Positions 17,311 to 26,421 of a stretch of 64,000 nt of DNA are shown piece by piece. The notes beneath the pieces are model-generated. The model did not search any database, was not told the origin of the DNA, and worked only from the letters and a program-made list of their open reading frames with translations. Numbering within the stretch: the stretch's first letter is position 1; the number at the start of each line of letters is the position of its first letter. This DNA is from Halorhodospira halochloris (GTDB lineage Bacteria; Pseudomonadota; Gammaproteobacteria; Nitrococcales; Halorhodospiraceae): contig NZ_AP017372.2 of NCBI RefSeq assembly GCF_002356555.2, positions 558,001 through 622,000 of the forward strand, written 5' to 3'. The position numbers and the translations under genes were made by a program.

Positions 17311-17416
17311 GACAAGCCCTGTCGTTCAGGGCAGGGAAGGGTAGCTCAGGGGCGGACCAATGCCGTGCTTGGTGCCGGAGGGACCTCCGGTCTTCAGACC
17401 GGAGAGGATTTCAAGA
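17311..17416 (+). mobile_element. IS200/IS605-like end remnant (omegaRNA-like hairpins), no transposase
   Basis: Two hairpins resemble the 3' ends of IS200/IS605 elements that carry tnpB. The first, GACAAGCCCTGTCGTTCAGG followed by GCAGGG, is at about 17311-17336. The second, CTCCGGTC-TTCA-GACCGGAG, is at 17385-17404 and is followed by AGGATTTCAAG. The 5' half of the second can instead pair with the preceding CCGGAGG, giving mutually exclusive folds. No tnpA or tnpB is present, so this would be a solo end or non-autonomous remnant. The call is by motif resemblance only. Confidence 0.4.
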
Positions 17417-17476
17417 GCGGCAGAGTTTGCCGCTAGATGTCTTGTGGTCATAGCATCTGGGTGGTTAGTGACTTAG

Positions 17477-17504
17477 CTAGTTGGTTAGTTGGTTAGTTGG
17501 TTAG
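17477..17504. repeat. Short tandem repeat, 8-bp unit GTTGGTTA
   Basis: About three consecutive copies of GTTGGTTA are followed by a degenerate GGTAAGTAGG. The tract lies about 45 bp upstream of the DsbA-like gene, where slippage could alter promoter spacing or leader length. Functional effect is speculative. Confidence 0.6.
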
Positions 17505-17549
17505 GTAAGTAGGTTCTAATAGCTTCTGTGTGAAGGTACGTTTGGTCTT

Positions 17550-18413
17550 ATGACAGCTAGTAATAGACTGCTTGTTTTTGCCTTTACTGACCCGGTCTGC
17601 ACTTGGTGTTGGGGCAGTGAGCCGATATTGCGCAAGCTGCAGGTCTGCTACGGCGAGCGCCTGGAGATAAGTTATGTCATGGGTGGGTTGGTGGCAGATA
17701 TTCGGGCCTTTTACGACCCTGCTAACGATATAGGGGGTGATCCGGAGCGCTCTAATGAACAAGTGGCGCGCCATTGGCTGGAGGCATCGCAGCGCCACGG
17801 TATGCCGGTGCGCACGGAAGGGTTCCGGTTGTTTTCACAGCAGGCTGTATCCACTTTCCCGCAAAACATTGCCGTTAAAGCGGCGGAGTTGAGTTCTCCG
17901 GAACTTGCCCCTGGGTTTTTGCGGCGGCTGCGTGAGGCTTCGGCAGCTCAGGCAAGGGAGACGGGCAGGCAGGAGGTTCTCCTGGAGATAGCCGAAGAGG
18001 TTGGGGTCGATGTTGAAAGGTTTCGCCGCCACCTTGATGACGGTTCTGCTAACGAGGCCTTTCAAGCCGACCGTGAGCTAGCGCAGCAATACGGTGTGCG
18101 CGGGTTCCCGTCATTTCTGTTGCGCTATCAAGGTCGCGAGATGTTGCTGCCGGGGTATCAGCGCTACAGCGCATTTGAGCGCAAGATTAGTGATTTAACT
18201 GACGGTAATCTCAAAGGCCAAGTGCCAGCAGCAACCCCGGAGAGCATACTCAAGTTTCTGCGTCAGTATGGCCGTGTTGCACCTGTTGAGATTGAGACGG
18301 TGTTTGAATTATCACCTGCAGAGTGCGAAGAGGTTATCAATGAGCTATCTGCCCAAGGGCAGGTGCGCCGGATTAGCGCTGGTAACGGGGTTTTGATCGA
18401 AGGAAAGCTCTAA
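17550..18413 (+). CDS. DsbA-family thioredoxin-fold oxidoreductase with C-terminal helical domain
   Basis: This is a 287-residue protein with the redox motif C17-T-W-C20 near the N-terminus (TDPVCTWCWGSEP), a helical insertion, and a cis-Pro loop VRGFPSFLL. It lacks a signal peptide, so it is probably cytoplasmic, like FrnE/SpxH-type DsbA relatives. The last 60 residues (ESILKFLRQYG through VLIEGKL) look like a small winged-helix domain, an uncommon addition. The stop codon TAA forms the first bases of repeat copy D. It sits in an interval between mtnA and gyrA that has no counterpart in Pseudomonas order. Confidence 0.83.
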   Translation: MTASNRLLVFAFTDPVCTWCWGSEPILRKLQVCYGERLEISYVMGGLVADIRAFYDPANDIGGDPERSNEQVARHWLEASQRHGMPVRTEGFRLFSQQAVSTFPQNIAVKAAELSSPELAPGFLRRLREASAAQARETGRQEVLLEIAEEVGVDVERFRRHLDDGSANEAFQADRELAQQYGVRGFPSFLLRYQGREMLLPGYQRYSAFERKISDLTDGNLKGQVPAATPESILKFLRQYGRVAPVEIETVFELSPAECEEVINELSAQGQVRRISAGNGVLIEGKL

Positions 18414-18547
18414 AAGCTCCCCCTGAGCCGTTTAGCTGCTCCGGTGTGGAGGTCTTGGCGCTAGGGATGGCGCCATGAAACCTCCAGGGATGGATTCACG
18501 GCGTCCTCCACGCCGGAGCGGCAAATGGCTCAAGGGGGGAGCTTTTA
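18411..18547 (+). repeat. Nested palindromic intergenic element, copy D (complete)
   Basis: The left arm is TAAAAGCTCCCCCTGAGCCG and continues to GCTGCTCC. The right arm is GGAGCGGCAAATGGCTCAAG, ending GGGAGCTTTTAA. The arms pair with a few mismatches and G-T pairs. The core shows small substitutions (GCGCTAGGG, GAAACCTCC, CCTCCACGCC). It starts in the stop codon of the DsbA-like gene and lies between that gene and the convergent antiporter gene, so transcripts from both sides would carry the hairpin at their 3' ends. Confidence 0.88.
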
Positions 18548-18659
18548 AGGCGCCCTAAGGGCATTAAGTCATTAAGCACGTCGATGCGATCGTGGGGCAA
18601 ATCCTTGCGCCAAGTATCTGCTTGTCCTTGTGCCGTGCCTCAGCACAAGCGCGTTGGCC

Positions 18660-20399
18660 TCAACCATCCTTACTGAGCCTCATTCCCACCGAGCGAATCT
18701 CCCCGTCCTCAATCTCCCGTACCGTAAACTGCAGGTTATCGATCCTCACCCGGTCACCGACTACCGCCTTACCATTAAAGATCCATAGCAGATAGTCGCT
18801 AAGCGTCTCCTCTGGTTGAGCCCCCTGCGGTACTGAGACCCCGTAAGCTGTTGCTAGGTCGATTAAGCGGGTCTGGCCATCGAGTGTGAACTCGCCGAAG
18901 AAACGTTGCTCTTCAAGGTAGCTGGGCCCATCAGGTGCCACGAAAATGCGATCCAAAGCGCTGATATCTTTAGGCAAGGTTACCAGATAAATGTAATCGC
19001 CCGACTTGAGGATCTGGCGCTGCGGGTCTCTTAGCGCCTTGCCATCGCGAAAAAGTGCCGCGACTTGCGCCGATTCGGGCAGGGTAATCGTGTTAACCGG
19101 CTTGTGCTGGGCAGGAGATTTGCTGCTAATCCGGTAGACAACAATCTCGTAATCGGTCTGTTGCGGGACGTCGATCTCTTGGCGGAGATTGGCGCCGCTG
19201 TCCGGGGGTACTTCGAGCCCTAAAAGTCGTGCCGCCGGGGCAATAGTCCAGCCTTGGACTATCAGGGAGACCAAGACCACAAAGAAGGCGACGTTGAAGA
19301 ATAGCTCGGCATCCTCTATGCCCGCTAAGAGAGGGAATAGCGCCAGGATAATAGGTACCGCGCCACGCAATCCGACCCATGAGATGAAGGCCTGTTCGCG
19401 CCATGGGAAGCGGAAGGGGGCCAGGCAGACTATAACGGCCAACGGCCGGGCGATAAGGATCAGGGTTGCTGCTACAAGTATTGCGCTGCCGGCGATGGGG
19501 AGCAGCTCGCTAGGGGTTACCAGTAGGCCGAGGACCACAAACATAGTTATCTGAGCCAGCCAGGCGAAGCCGTCGTGGAAGCGGCGGATGTTTTGTGCCG
19601 CCTGGAGGCGGCGATTGCCCATCATCAGGCCGGCTAGATAGGCAGCTAGGAAGCCGCTGCCGCCGAGCACTGCAGCGCTACCAAAGATCGCTAAACCGCC
19701 ACCTAGGGCGAGCAGGGGGTAGAGTCCGGGGCTGAGGTTAATGCGGTTTATAGTCGCAGCTAGCAGGATGCCGCCGGCAATGCCCAGTATCGTCCCCAGC
19801 CCCATCTGCTGGATCAGCTCAGCAAGCGCGGCTAGGGCTAATGAGTCGGGTTGTTGGACTAAGATCTCGACGAGCAAGATGGTCAGCAGGATGGCCATCG
19901 GATCGTTACTGCCCGACTCGATCTCCAAGGTGGCGCCTACCCGCTGCTTAAGTTCAAGGCCGCGCGAATGGAGCAAGCCGAATACTGCTGCAGCATCCGT
20001 GGAGCTGACTATGGCGCCTACCAGGAGCGCTTGTTCCCAGCTCAGCTCAAACAGCCAGCTAACCGCAAGCGCGGTTATGCCGGCGGTCATGACTACTCCG
20101 AGAGTAGCTAAGGTGATCGCCGGCTTGAGGGCCACTCGGAAAGTCGAGAACTGGGTGCGTAAGCCACCGTCGAAGAGAATAATGGCTAAGGCGAGGCTGC
20201 CGATTAAGTGTGCTGCTTGAATGTCATCGAAGCTGATGCCAAACAGCCCATCTTCACCGAGGATCATGCCGATGGCGAGGAAGGCGAGCAGCATCGGCGC
20301 GCCGAGCCGATCAGAGACGGCGCTGGCGATGATGCTGATCAACAATAGTCCTGCGCCAAACAGGATTAGCTGATTGGTAAGCTCCAAGTAAGACCCCAT
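18660..20399 (-). CDS. cvrA: CvrA/NhaP2-type potassium/proton antiporter
   Basis: This is a 579-residue CPA1-family antiporter. It has about twelve transmembrane helices in the first 390 residues, with the ion-binding region GAIVSSTDAAAVFG and ESGSNDPMAILLT. A cytoplasmic part follows, with a TrkA-C-like domain (about 410-495) and a CorC/HlyC-type C-terminal domain (about 500-579), the architecture of CvrA/NhaP2 proteins. These expel K+ (or Na+) in exchange for protons and serve in volume or osmotic control, which suits a halophile. It is divergent from gyrA and convergent with the DsbA-like gene. Confidence 0.9.
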   Translation of the reverse strand: MGSYLELTNQLILFGAGLLLISIIASAVSDRLGAPMLLAFLAIGMILGEDGLFGISFDDIQAAHLIGSLALAIILFDGGLRTQFSTFRVALKPAITLATLGVVMTAGITALAVSWLFELSWEQALLVGAIVSSTDAAAVFGLLHSRGLELKQRVGATLEIESGSNDPMAILLTILLVEILVQQPDSLALAALAELIQQMGLGTILGIAGGILLAATINRINLSPGLYPLLALGGGLAIFGSAAVLGGSGFLAAYLAGLMMGNRRLQAAQNIRRFHDGFAWLAQITMFVVLGLLVTPSELLPIAGSAILVAATLILIARPLAVIVCLAPFRFPWREQAFISWVGLRGAVPIILALFPLLAGIEDAELFFNVAFFVVLVSLIVQGWTIAPAARLLGLEVPPDSGANLRQEIDVPQQTDYEIVVYRISSKSPAQHKPVNTITLPESAQVAALFRDGKALRDPQRQILKSGDYIYLVTLPKDISALDRIFVAPDGPSYLEEQRFFGEFTLDGQTRLIDLATAYGVSVPQGAQPEETLSDYLLWIFNGKAVVGDRVRIDNLQFTVREIEDGEIRSVGMRLSKDG

Positions 20400-20466
20400 G
20401 CGCTCTTATAACGGCGTCGGTATGGTACCATTGTCCCTTTAAGCATTAACGGCTTGAGAATCACAA

Positions 20467-23052
20467 ATGTCCGGCGTTGCCCGTGAAATTCTGCCAGTAA
20501 ACCTCGAAGACGAGATGCGTCAGTCCTACCTTGATTACGCTATGAGCGTAATCGTGGGACGTGCCCTGCCTGATGTTCGCGATGGTCTTAAACCCGTCCA
20601 TCGGCGAGTGCTTTATGCCATGCGCGAACTCGGTAACGACTATAATAAACCTTACAAGAAATCTGCCCGCGTTGTGGGTGACGTGATCGGTAAGTATCAC
20701 CCCCATGGCGATGCCGCTGTTTACGACACTATAGTCAGGTTGGCGCAGACCTTCAGCATGCGTTACCGCCTAGTCGACGGCCAAGGTAACTTTGGCTCCA
20801 TCGACGGCGACTCGCCTGCCGCCATGCGCTATACCGAAGTTCGCATGGCGCGCCTTGCCCATGAGATGCTCGCCGATATCGATAAGGAGACGGTCGATTT
20901 CGGTGCCAACTACGACGGCTCTGAGTATGAACCTCAGGTTCTGCCGACCAAGCTGCCCAATTTGCTGGTCAATGGCGGATCGGGCATAGCTGTCGGCATG
21001 GCAACCAATATTCCGCCGCACAACCTGCGTGAGGTTGTTGATGCTTGCCTGGCCCTGATTGATGACGAGCAGACCCCCCTCGAGACATTGATTGAGCGCC
21101 TGCCGGCACCTGATCTGCCGACCGGCGGCATAATCTTTGGCACTGCCGGCATTCATCAGGCCTATCGCAGCGGACGCGGACGTATGGTGATGCGGGCCCG
21201 GGCCAATGTCGAGGCCATGGATGGTGACCGGGAACGGATAGTAGTTAATGAGCTGCCTTACCAGGTCAACAAGGCGCGCCTGGTTGAGAAGATTGCTGAA
21301 CTGGTCAAAGAGCGGCGTCTTGAAGGCATCTCTGAGCTGCGCGATGAGTCGGATAAGGAGGGTATCCGCATTGTCATCGAGCTCAAGCGCGGCGAGGCTG
21401 GCGAGATAATCCTCAATAACCTCTATCGCCACACCCAGATGCAGACTGTTTTCGGCATTAACATGGTAGCCCTGCATGAGGGAGAGCCGCGGACACTGAA
21501 TCTGAAGCAGGTCCTTGAGGCCTTTATCCGCCATCGCCGTGAGGTGGTGACCCGGCGGACCGTATATGAGCTACGCAAGGCTCGCGAGCGGGCTCATGTC
21601 CTCGAAGGACTGGCCGTGGCGCTGGCCAATATTGATGAAGTTATAGCGCTAATCAAATCCTCTGCCGGGCCTAGTGAGGCCAAAGCCGAGTTGGTGCGGC
21701 GCGACTGGCGCCCCGGCGTGGTTACGCAGATGCTCGAGCGCGCCGGGGCAGAAGCTACCCGCCCAGAGGGGCTGGCGCAGGGCTTGGGGCTGGATCCGCA
21801 AAGCGGCGTCTATCGCCTCTCAGAGGCCCAGGCGCAGGCTATCCTTGATCTGCGCTTACACCGGCTGACCGCCATGGAGCAGGATAAGATCGTCGACGAG
21901 TACAGCAAGTTGCTGGAAAGAATCGCCGAGCTAATTCACATCCTGGAGAGTGGCGAAAGGCTCATGGAGGTTATCCGTGAGGAGCTAGTCGAGCTGCGCG
22001 ATCAATACGCCGATGAGCGTAAGACCGAGATCCGCGAGGATACCGCTGAGCTGGCGCTCGAAGACCTGATTAGCGAAGAGGACATGGTGGTTACCCTCTC
22101 CCACCACGGCTATGTTAAGGCGCAGCCGTTAGACGGCTACCGCGCCCAGCGCCGGGGAGGGCGTGGTAAAAGTGCCACTGCGATGAAGGATGAGGACTTC
22201 ATCGACAAGCTGTTTATCGCCAATACCCACGATACCCTGCTGTGCTTCTCGAGCACCGGTAAGTGCTACTGGCGCAAGGTCTACGAGCTGCCGCAGGGGA
22301 CGCGTGCCTCGCGCGGGCGGCCGATGGTCAACTTGCTGCCGTTAGCCGAGAATGAGCGGATTAACGCTGTAGTGCCGGTTCGCGAGTTTGATTCTGACCA
22401 CTTTGTCTTTATGGCCACCCGCAATGGGACGGTCAAGAAGACCCCCCTATCGCACTTCTCTCGACCGCGACCGAGTGGCATTATTGCGGTCGATTTGCGC
22501 GGCGACGATACCCTTGTCGATGCCGCGATAACCAATGGCCAACGCCAGGTAATGCTCATCTCGGACGCCGGTAACGCGCTGCGCTTTCACGAAGCGGATG
22601 TCCGCGCCATGGGTAGGACCGCCGGCGGTGTGCGGGGTATTGGGTTAGAGCAGGGCCAGCGGGTAATCGCCTTGTTGATACTTGGTGAGGGGGATGTCCT
22701 GGCTACCACCGAGCACGGCTTTGGTAAGCGGACTCCAGTTGAGGAGTATCCGCTGCGCAGGCGCGGTGGTCGGGGGGTAATATGCATCCGTACTTCGGCA
22801 CGTAACGGCAAGGTGGTCGGTGCGGTGCAGGCCTCTGAGGATGATGAGATCATGCTGGTCACACGCAATGGTACCTTAGTGCGAACGCCGGTTGCCGATA
22901 TCTCCCGCGTGGGCCGCAATACCCAGGGTGTCAAGCTGATCAGCCTGGATAGAGATGAGTATTTGGTCGGCCTAGAGCGGGTTGAGGCTCTGGGTGAAGA
23001 GGAAAACGGTGAGTCAGACGAACAAAGAGGTGACGATGAGCAGAGTCTATAA
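20467..23052 (+). CDS. gyrA: DNA gyrase subunit A
   Basis: This 861-residue type II topoisomerase subunit cuts and rejoins DNA in the gyrase A2B2 complex. The active-site Tyr122 lies in [10 protein letters not shown], and numbering matches E. coli through this region. The quinolone-determining region reads [11 protein letters not shown], so position 83 is Ala and 87 is Asp. The C-terminal beta-pinwheel includes the GyrA box QRRGGRG starting at residue 561. An acidic tail ([20 protein letters not shown]) follows. The last 17 bases overlap the start of serC, which suggests coupling. Confidence 0.97.
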   Translation: MSGVAREILPVNLEDEMRQSYLDYAMSVIVGRALPDVRDGLKPVHRRVLYAMRELGNDYNKPYKKSARVVGDVIGKYHPHGDAAVYDTIVRLAQTFSMRYRLVDGQGNFGSIDGDSPAAMRYTEVRMARLAHEMLADIDKETVDFGANYDGSEYEPQVLPTKLPNLLVNGGSGIAVGMATNIPPHNLREVVDACLALIDDEQTPLETLIERLPAPDLPTGGIIFGTAGIHQAYRSGRGRMVMRARANVEAMDGDRERIVVNELPYQVNKARLVEKIAELVKERRLEGISELRDESDKEGIRIVIELKRGEAGEIILNNLYRHTQMQTVFGINMVALHEGEPRTLNLKQVLEAFIRHRREVVTRRTVYELRKARERAHVLEGLAVALANIDEVIALIKSSAGPSEAKAELVRRDWRPGVVTQMLERAGAEATRPEGLAQGLGLDPQSGVYRLSEAQAQAILDLRLHRLTAMEQDKIVDEYSKLLERIAELIHILESGERLMEVIREELVELRDQYADERKTEIREDTAELALEDLISEEDMVVTLSHHGYVKAQPLDGYRAQRRGGRGKSATAMKDEDFIDKLFIANTHDTLLCFSSTGKCYWRKVYELPQGTRASRGRPMVNLLPLAENERINAVVPVREFDSDHFVFMATRNGTVKKTPLSHFSRPRPSGIIAVDLRGDDTLVDAAITNGQRQVMLISDAGNALRFHEADVRAMGRTAGGVRGIGLEQGQRVIALLILGEGDVLATTEHGFGKRTPVEEYPLRRRGGRGVICIRTSARNGKVVGAVQASEDDEIMLVTRNGTLVRTPVADISRVGRNTQGVKLISLDRDEYLVGLERVEALGEEENGESDEQRGDDEQSL

Positions 23053-24115
23053 CTTCAGTGCTGGGCCGGCAATGCTGCCGGAGAGTGTCATGCGCCGTGC
23101 TGCCGAAGAGATGCTAGATTGGCAGGGGACGGGCATGTCGGTCATGGAGATGAGTCACCGCGGCAAGGCCTATGTCTCAATCGCCGAGCGTGCTGAGGCG
23201 GATCTGCGCGAGTTGCTGAATATCCCGGACAATTACCGTGTCCTCTTCCTGCAGGGCGGGGCTACCGGTCAGTTCTCAGCAGTGCCGATGAATCTGCTGC
23301 GTGGAGCTAATAGGGCCGATTATGTCTATACCGGTTCGTGGTCGAAAAAGGCCATCAGCGAGGCCAAGAAATTCTGTCAGGTAAATGTCGCCGCCTCCGG
23401 CGAGCCTGACCTAATGCATGTGCCAGAGTTCTCTGAGTGGCAGCTAGCCGACGATGCTGCCTATGTGCACATCACCCCCAATGAGACTATTAGTGGGGTT
23501 GAGTTTACTTGGACCCCAGAGGTCGGTGATAAGCCGCTAGTTGCCGATATGTCATCCAACCTCTTGTCGCGGCCGCTGGATGTCAGCAAGTTTGGCCTTA
23601 TCTATGCTGGGGCGCAAAAGAATATCGGGCCAGCCGGGGTGACCCTGGTTATTGTGCGCGATGATCTGCTCGGTGGGGCCATGGCACAGACACCGACGGT
23701 TTGGGATTACAAGCAGCAAGCTGATGCCGATTCGATGCTCAACACACCGGCTACGTATCCGCTCTATATAGCCGGATTGGTCTTCCAGTGGCTAAAGGAG
23801 CTCGGCGGCTTAGAGAAGATGGCTGAGATAAATCAGCGTAAAGCGCAGAAGCTCTACTCCGCTATCGATAATTCCAGCTTCTATTCCAACCCGGTGGCGC
23901 CAGAGAACCGCTCCTGGATGAATGTGCCGTTCGTCCTCGCCGATTCTTCTCTCGATGCCAAGTTTCTCGAGGAAGCACAGGCCGTTGGCCTCACCACCCT
24001 CAAGGGCCACCGCTCGGTAGGCGGGATGCGCGCCTCTATCTACAACGCCATGCCCGAAGCTGGGGTCGATCGACTGATTGAGTTCATGGCCGATTTTGAA
24101 AAGCGCAATGGGTAG
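23036..24115 (+). CDS. serC: Phosphoserine aminotransferase
   Basis: This is a 359-residue class V PLP aminotransferase that converts 3-phosphohydroxypyruvate to phosphoserine and also serves pyridoxine synthesis. It begins [18 protein letters not shown], with [14 protein letters not shown] and the PLP lysine in [13 protein letters not shown]. The ATG is set by AAAGAGG upstream and by homology to SerC starts; it lies inside the gyrA 3' end. It is followed by a phosphoglycerate dehydrogenase gene, so two serine pathway steps are adjacent. Confidence 0.96.
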   Translation: MSRVYNFSAGPAMLPESVMRRAAEEMLDWQGTGMSVMEMSHRGKAYVSIAERAEADLRELLNIPDNYRVLFLQGGATGQFSAVPMNLLRGANRADYVYTGSWSKKAISEAKKFCQVNVAASGEPDLMHVPEFSEWQLADDAAYVHITPNETISGVEFTWTPEVGDKPLVADMSSNLLSRPLDVSKFGLIYAGAQKNIGPAGVTLVIVRDDLLGGAMAQTPTVWDYKQQADADSMLNTPATYPLYIAGLVFQWLKELGGLEKMAEINQRKAQKLYSAIDNSSFYSNPVAPENRSWMNVPFVLADSSLDAKFLEEAQAVGLTTLKGHRSVGGMRASIYNAMPEAGVDRLIEFMADFEKRNG

Positions 24116-24120
24116 TGATC

Positions 24121-25290
24121 ATGTACAGGATACTTACACTCAATAATATCTCGGTGAAGGGGCTTGATCGGCTGCCGCGCGAGCGCTTCGAGACATCTTC
24201 GGATATCGCCCACCCGGATGCGGTTATGGTTCGTTCGGCAGATCTGCATGAGCGTGAAATCCCCGACTCGGTGTTGGCAGTAGGGCGGGCTGGCGCCGGG
24301 GTGAACAATGTGCCGGTGGCTGAGCTCACCAACCGCGGGGTGCCGGTGTTCAATGCCCCGGGTGCTAACGCCAATGCGGTTAAGGAGCTAACCATTGCTG
24401 GCATGCTAATCGCTGCGCGCAACATTTGCCCGGCTTGGGAGTACGCGCGCAACCTCAAGGGAAGCGATGAGCAGTTGCATGAGGCGATGGAGGCGAACAA
24501 AAAGAACTATGTCGGTTTCGAACTGCCCGGGCGTACCCTGGGCATAGTTGGGCTTGGCGCAATCGGGGTGAAGGTGGCTAACAGTGCGCGAGCCCTGGGG
24601 ATGAATGTCGTCGGCTACGATCCGCAGATTACCGTAGATGCTGCCTGGCAACTTGATGCCGGAGTTGAGTCGGCGCATAGCGTCGGTGATGTGATGGCGC
24701 GCTCGGATATCATTACCGTGCATGTCCCCTTAGTCGAGGCTACTCGCGGCTTGATCGATGCCTCGCGTCTGGCGCAGGTGCACGAGGGGGCGACGCTGCT
24801 CAACTTCTCACGCTCTGAGGTGGTGGAAGAGGCCGACGTTATTAGGGCGCTGGATGAGGGTCGGTTGCGCTCCTATGTGTGTGACTTCCCGAGCAATGCC
24901 ATTAAGGACCATCCCAAGGTAGTTACTTTGCCGCACTTAGGGGCGTCGACCTTGGAGGCGCAGGAGAACTGCGCCATCATGGTGGCAGATCAGCTGCGTG
25001 AATATCTCGAGTTGGGCAATATCCGCAATGCGGTCAACTTCCCTGATATGAGCATGCCGCGGGGCAGTAAGGGTGATCGGCTGTGCGTAGTCAATGCCAA
25101 TGTGCCGAATATGCTTGGCCAAATCTCAGGTTTGTTGGCTCAGGCCGGGCTCAATATCGATGACATGTTCAATAAGGCACGCGAGAAGTTGGCCTACACT
25201 TTGGTCGATGTCGAGGGCAGTGTCCCCGATTCCGTTGTAGAGCAACTTAGCGCCATTGATGGTGTGCTCAAGGTGCGAGTGCTGCGTTGA
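24121..25290 (+). CDS. serA: D-3-phosphoglycerate dehydrogenase with ACT domain
   Basis: This 389-residue enzyme is the first step of serine synthesis. The Rossmann motif GRTLGIVGLGAIGVKVANSA (about 140-160) binds NAD. Catalytic positions lie in NFSRSEVVEEADV and LPHLGASTLEAQENCA, and a C-terminal ACT domain (about 320-389) suggests serine feedback. Compared with canonical SerA the active-site Arg/Glu/His triad can be traced to NFSRSE, the acidic region after it and PHLGAS. ATG at 24121 is used; GTG at 24115 overlaps the serC stop. This gene is an insertion relative to the Pseudomonas serC-pheA order. Confidence 0.88.
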   Translation: MYRILTLNNISVKGLDRLPRERFETSSDIAHPDAVMVRSADLHEREIPDSVLAVGRAGAGVNNVPVAELTNRGVPVFNAPGANANAVKELTIAGMLIAARNICPAWEYARNLKGSDEQLHEAMEANKKNYVGFELPGRTLGIVGLGAIGVKVANSARALGMNVVGYDPQITVDAAWQLDAGVESAHSVGDVMARSDIITVHVPLVEATRGLIDASRLAQVHEGATLLNFSRSEVVEEADVIRALDEGRLRSYVCDFPSNAIKDHPKVVTLPHLGASTLEAQENCAIMVADQLREYLELGNIRNAVNFPDMSMPRGSKGDRLCVVNANVPNMLGQISGLLAQAGLNIDDMFNKAREKLAYTLVDVEGSVPDSVVEQLSAIDGVLKVRVLR

Positions 25291-25321
25291 GCCCAGAGGA
25301 TTAAAAAGCGAACTGATAGCG

Positions 25322-26410
25322 ATGACGGATTCGCGAGATGAGTTAGCGCAACTGCGCCAGCGTATAGATGGTATAGATGACCAGATTCTGGAGCTGGTCA
25401 GCGAGCGGGCGCGGGTGGCCGAAGAGGTTGCCCAAGTAAAGGCCGCGCGGGGTGAGGCTGTGCAGGTCTATCGGCCTGAGCGCGAGGCCGAGATACTGCG
25501 CCGTCTAAGCGATGCTAATCCCGGGCCGCTAAGTAATGAGCAGGTCGCGGTTTTGTTCCGCGAGGTGATGTCGGCTTGCCGCGCCCTGCAGCAGCCGCTG
25601 ACAGTCGCCTTTTTGGGGCCACACGGTACTTTCACCGAAGAGGCGGCGACCAAGCATTTCGGCCATGGCGCTACATTCTCGCCCCAGAATACAATTGGCA
25701 GTGTGTTTCGGGAGGTGGAGTCGGGCAGTGCCCATTATGGCTTGGTGCCGGTGGAGAACTCCTCTGAGGGGGTGGTTAGCCATACCCTTGACCGCTTTCT
25801 TGGCTCCGAATTGGCAATTGTCGGTGAGGTTGAGTTGCGGATTCGTCACGCCCTAGCCTCCCATGCCCGTGCCTTAGATGAAGTCGAGCGAGTCTACTCG
25901 CATCAGCAAGGTTTGTCGCAGTGCCGGGCGTGGCTTGATGTCCATCTACCCGAGGTGGAGCGGCTACCGGTGGCTAGCACAGCAGAGGCCGCCCGGTTGG
26001 CTGCGCTCGACGCTAAATCGGCCGCTATCGCCAGCGAGGCAGCTGCTGAGCGCTATGGTTTGCCGTTATTGCAGCTGCGCATCGAAGATCACCATGGCAA
26101 TACGACCCGCTTCTTGGTACTCGGCTACGGTGCGCCGCCACCAAGTGGACGCGATAAGACCTCATTGGTGGTATCCAGCGCCAATCGAACTGGGCTGCTG
26201 TACCAGCTTCTCGAGCCGTTGGCGCGCAATGGTATAGACATGACCCGGATCGAGTCGCGTCCGGCGCGTCAGCAAGGGGTGTGGGAGTATGTCTTTTTCA
26301 TCGATGTCCAAGGGCACGCCGAGGATGAGCAGTTGAGTGAGGCCCTCAGCGAGGTGCGTGACCGGGCCAGCCTATTCCGTATCCTGGGTTCTTATCCGCG
26401 GGCGATTTGA
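25322..26410 (+). CDS. pheA: Bifunctional chorismate mutase/prephenate dehydratase (P-protein)
   Basis: This is a 362-residue bifunctional enzyme of phenylalanine synthesis. The N-terminal AroQ chorismate mutase domain (residues 1-90) starts LAQLRQRIDGIDDQILELV. The prephenate dehydratase domain follows (about 95-270), with FLGPHGTFTEEAA, VPVENSSEGVV and the catalytic Thr in HGNTTRFLVLG. A C-terminal ACT domain contains the ESRP motif, used for Phe feedback. The ATG matches PheA starts. An upstream in-frame ATG at 25256 would overlap serA and is rejected. Confidence 0.95.
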   Translation: MTDSRDELAQLRQRIDGIDDQILELVSERARVAEEVAQVKAARGEAVQVYRPEREAEILRRLSDANPGPLSNEQVAVLFREVMSACRALQQPLTVAFLGPHGTFTEEAATKHFGHGATFSPQNTIGSVFREVESGSAHYGLVPVENSSEGVVSHTLDRFLGSELAIVGEVELRIRHALASHARALDEVERVYSHQQGLSQCRAWLDVHLPEVERLPVASTAEAARLAALDAKSAAIASEAAAERYGLPLLQLRIEDHHGNTTRFLVLGYGAPPPSGRDKTSLVVSSANRTGLLYQLLEPLARNGIDMTRIESRPARQQGVWEYVFFIDVQGHAEDEQLSEALSEVRDRASLFRILGSYPRAI

Positions 26411-26421
26411 GCGAGCGAGAC

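Noticed and set aside
20770-21534. 254-codon minus-strand open frame
   Set aside because: It is antisense to gyrA, where the plus strand encodes invariant gyrase motifs.
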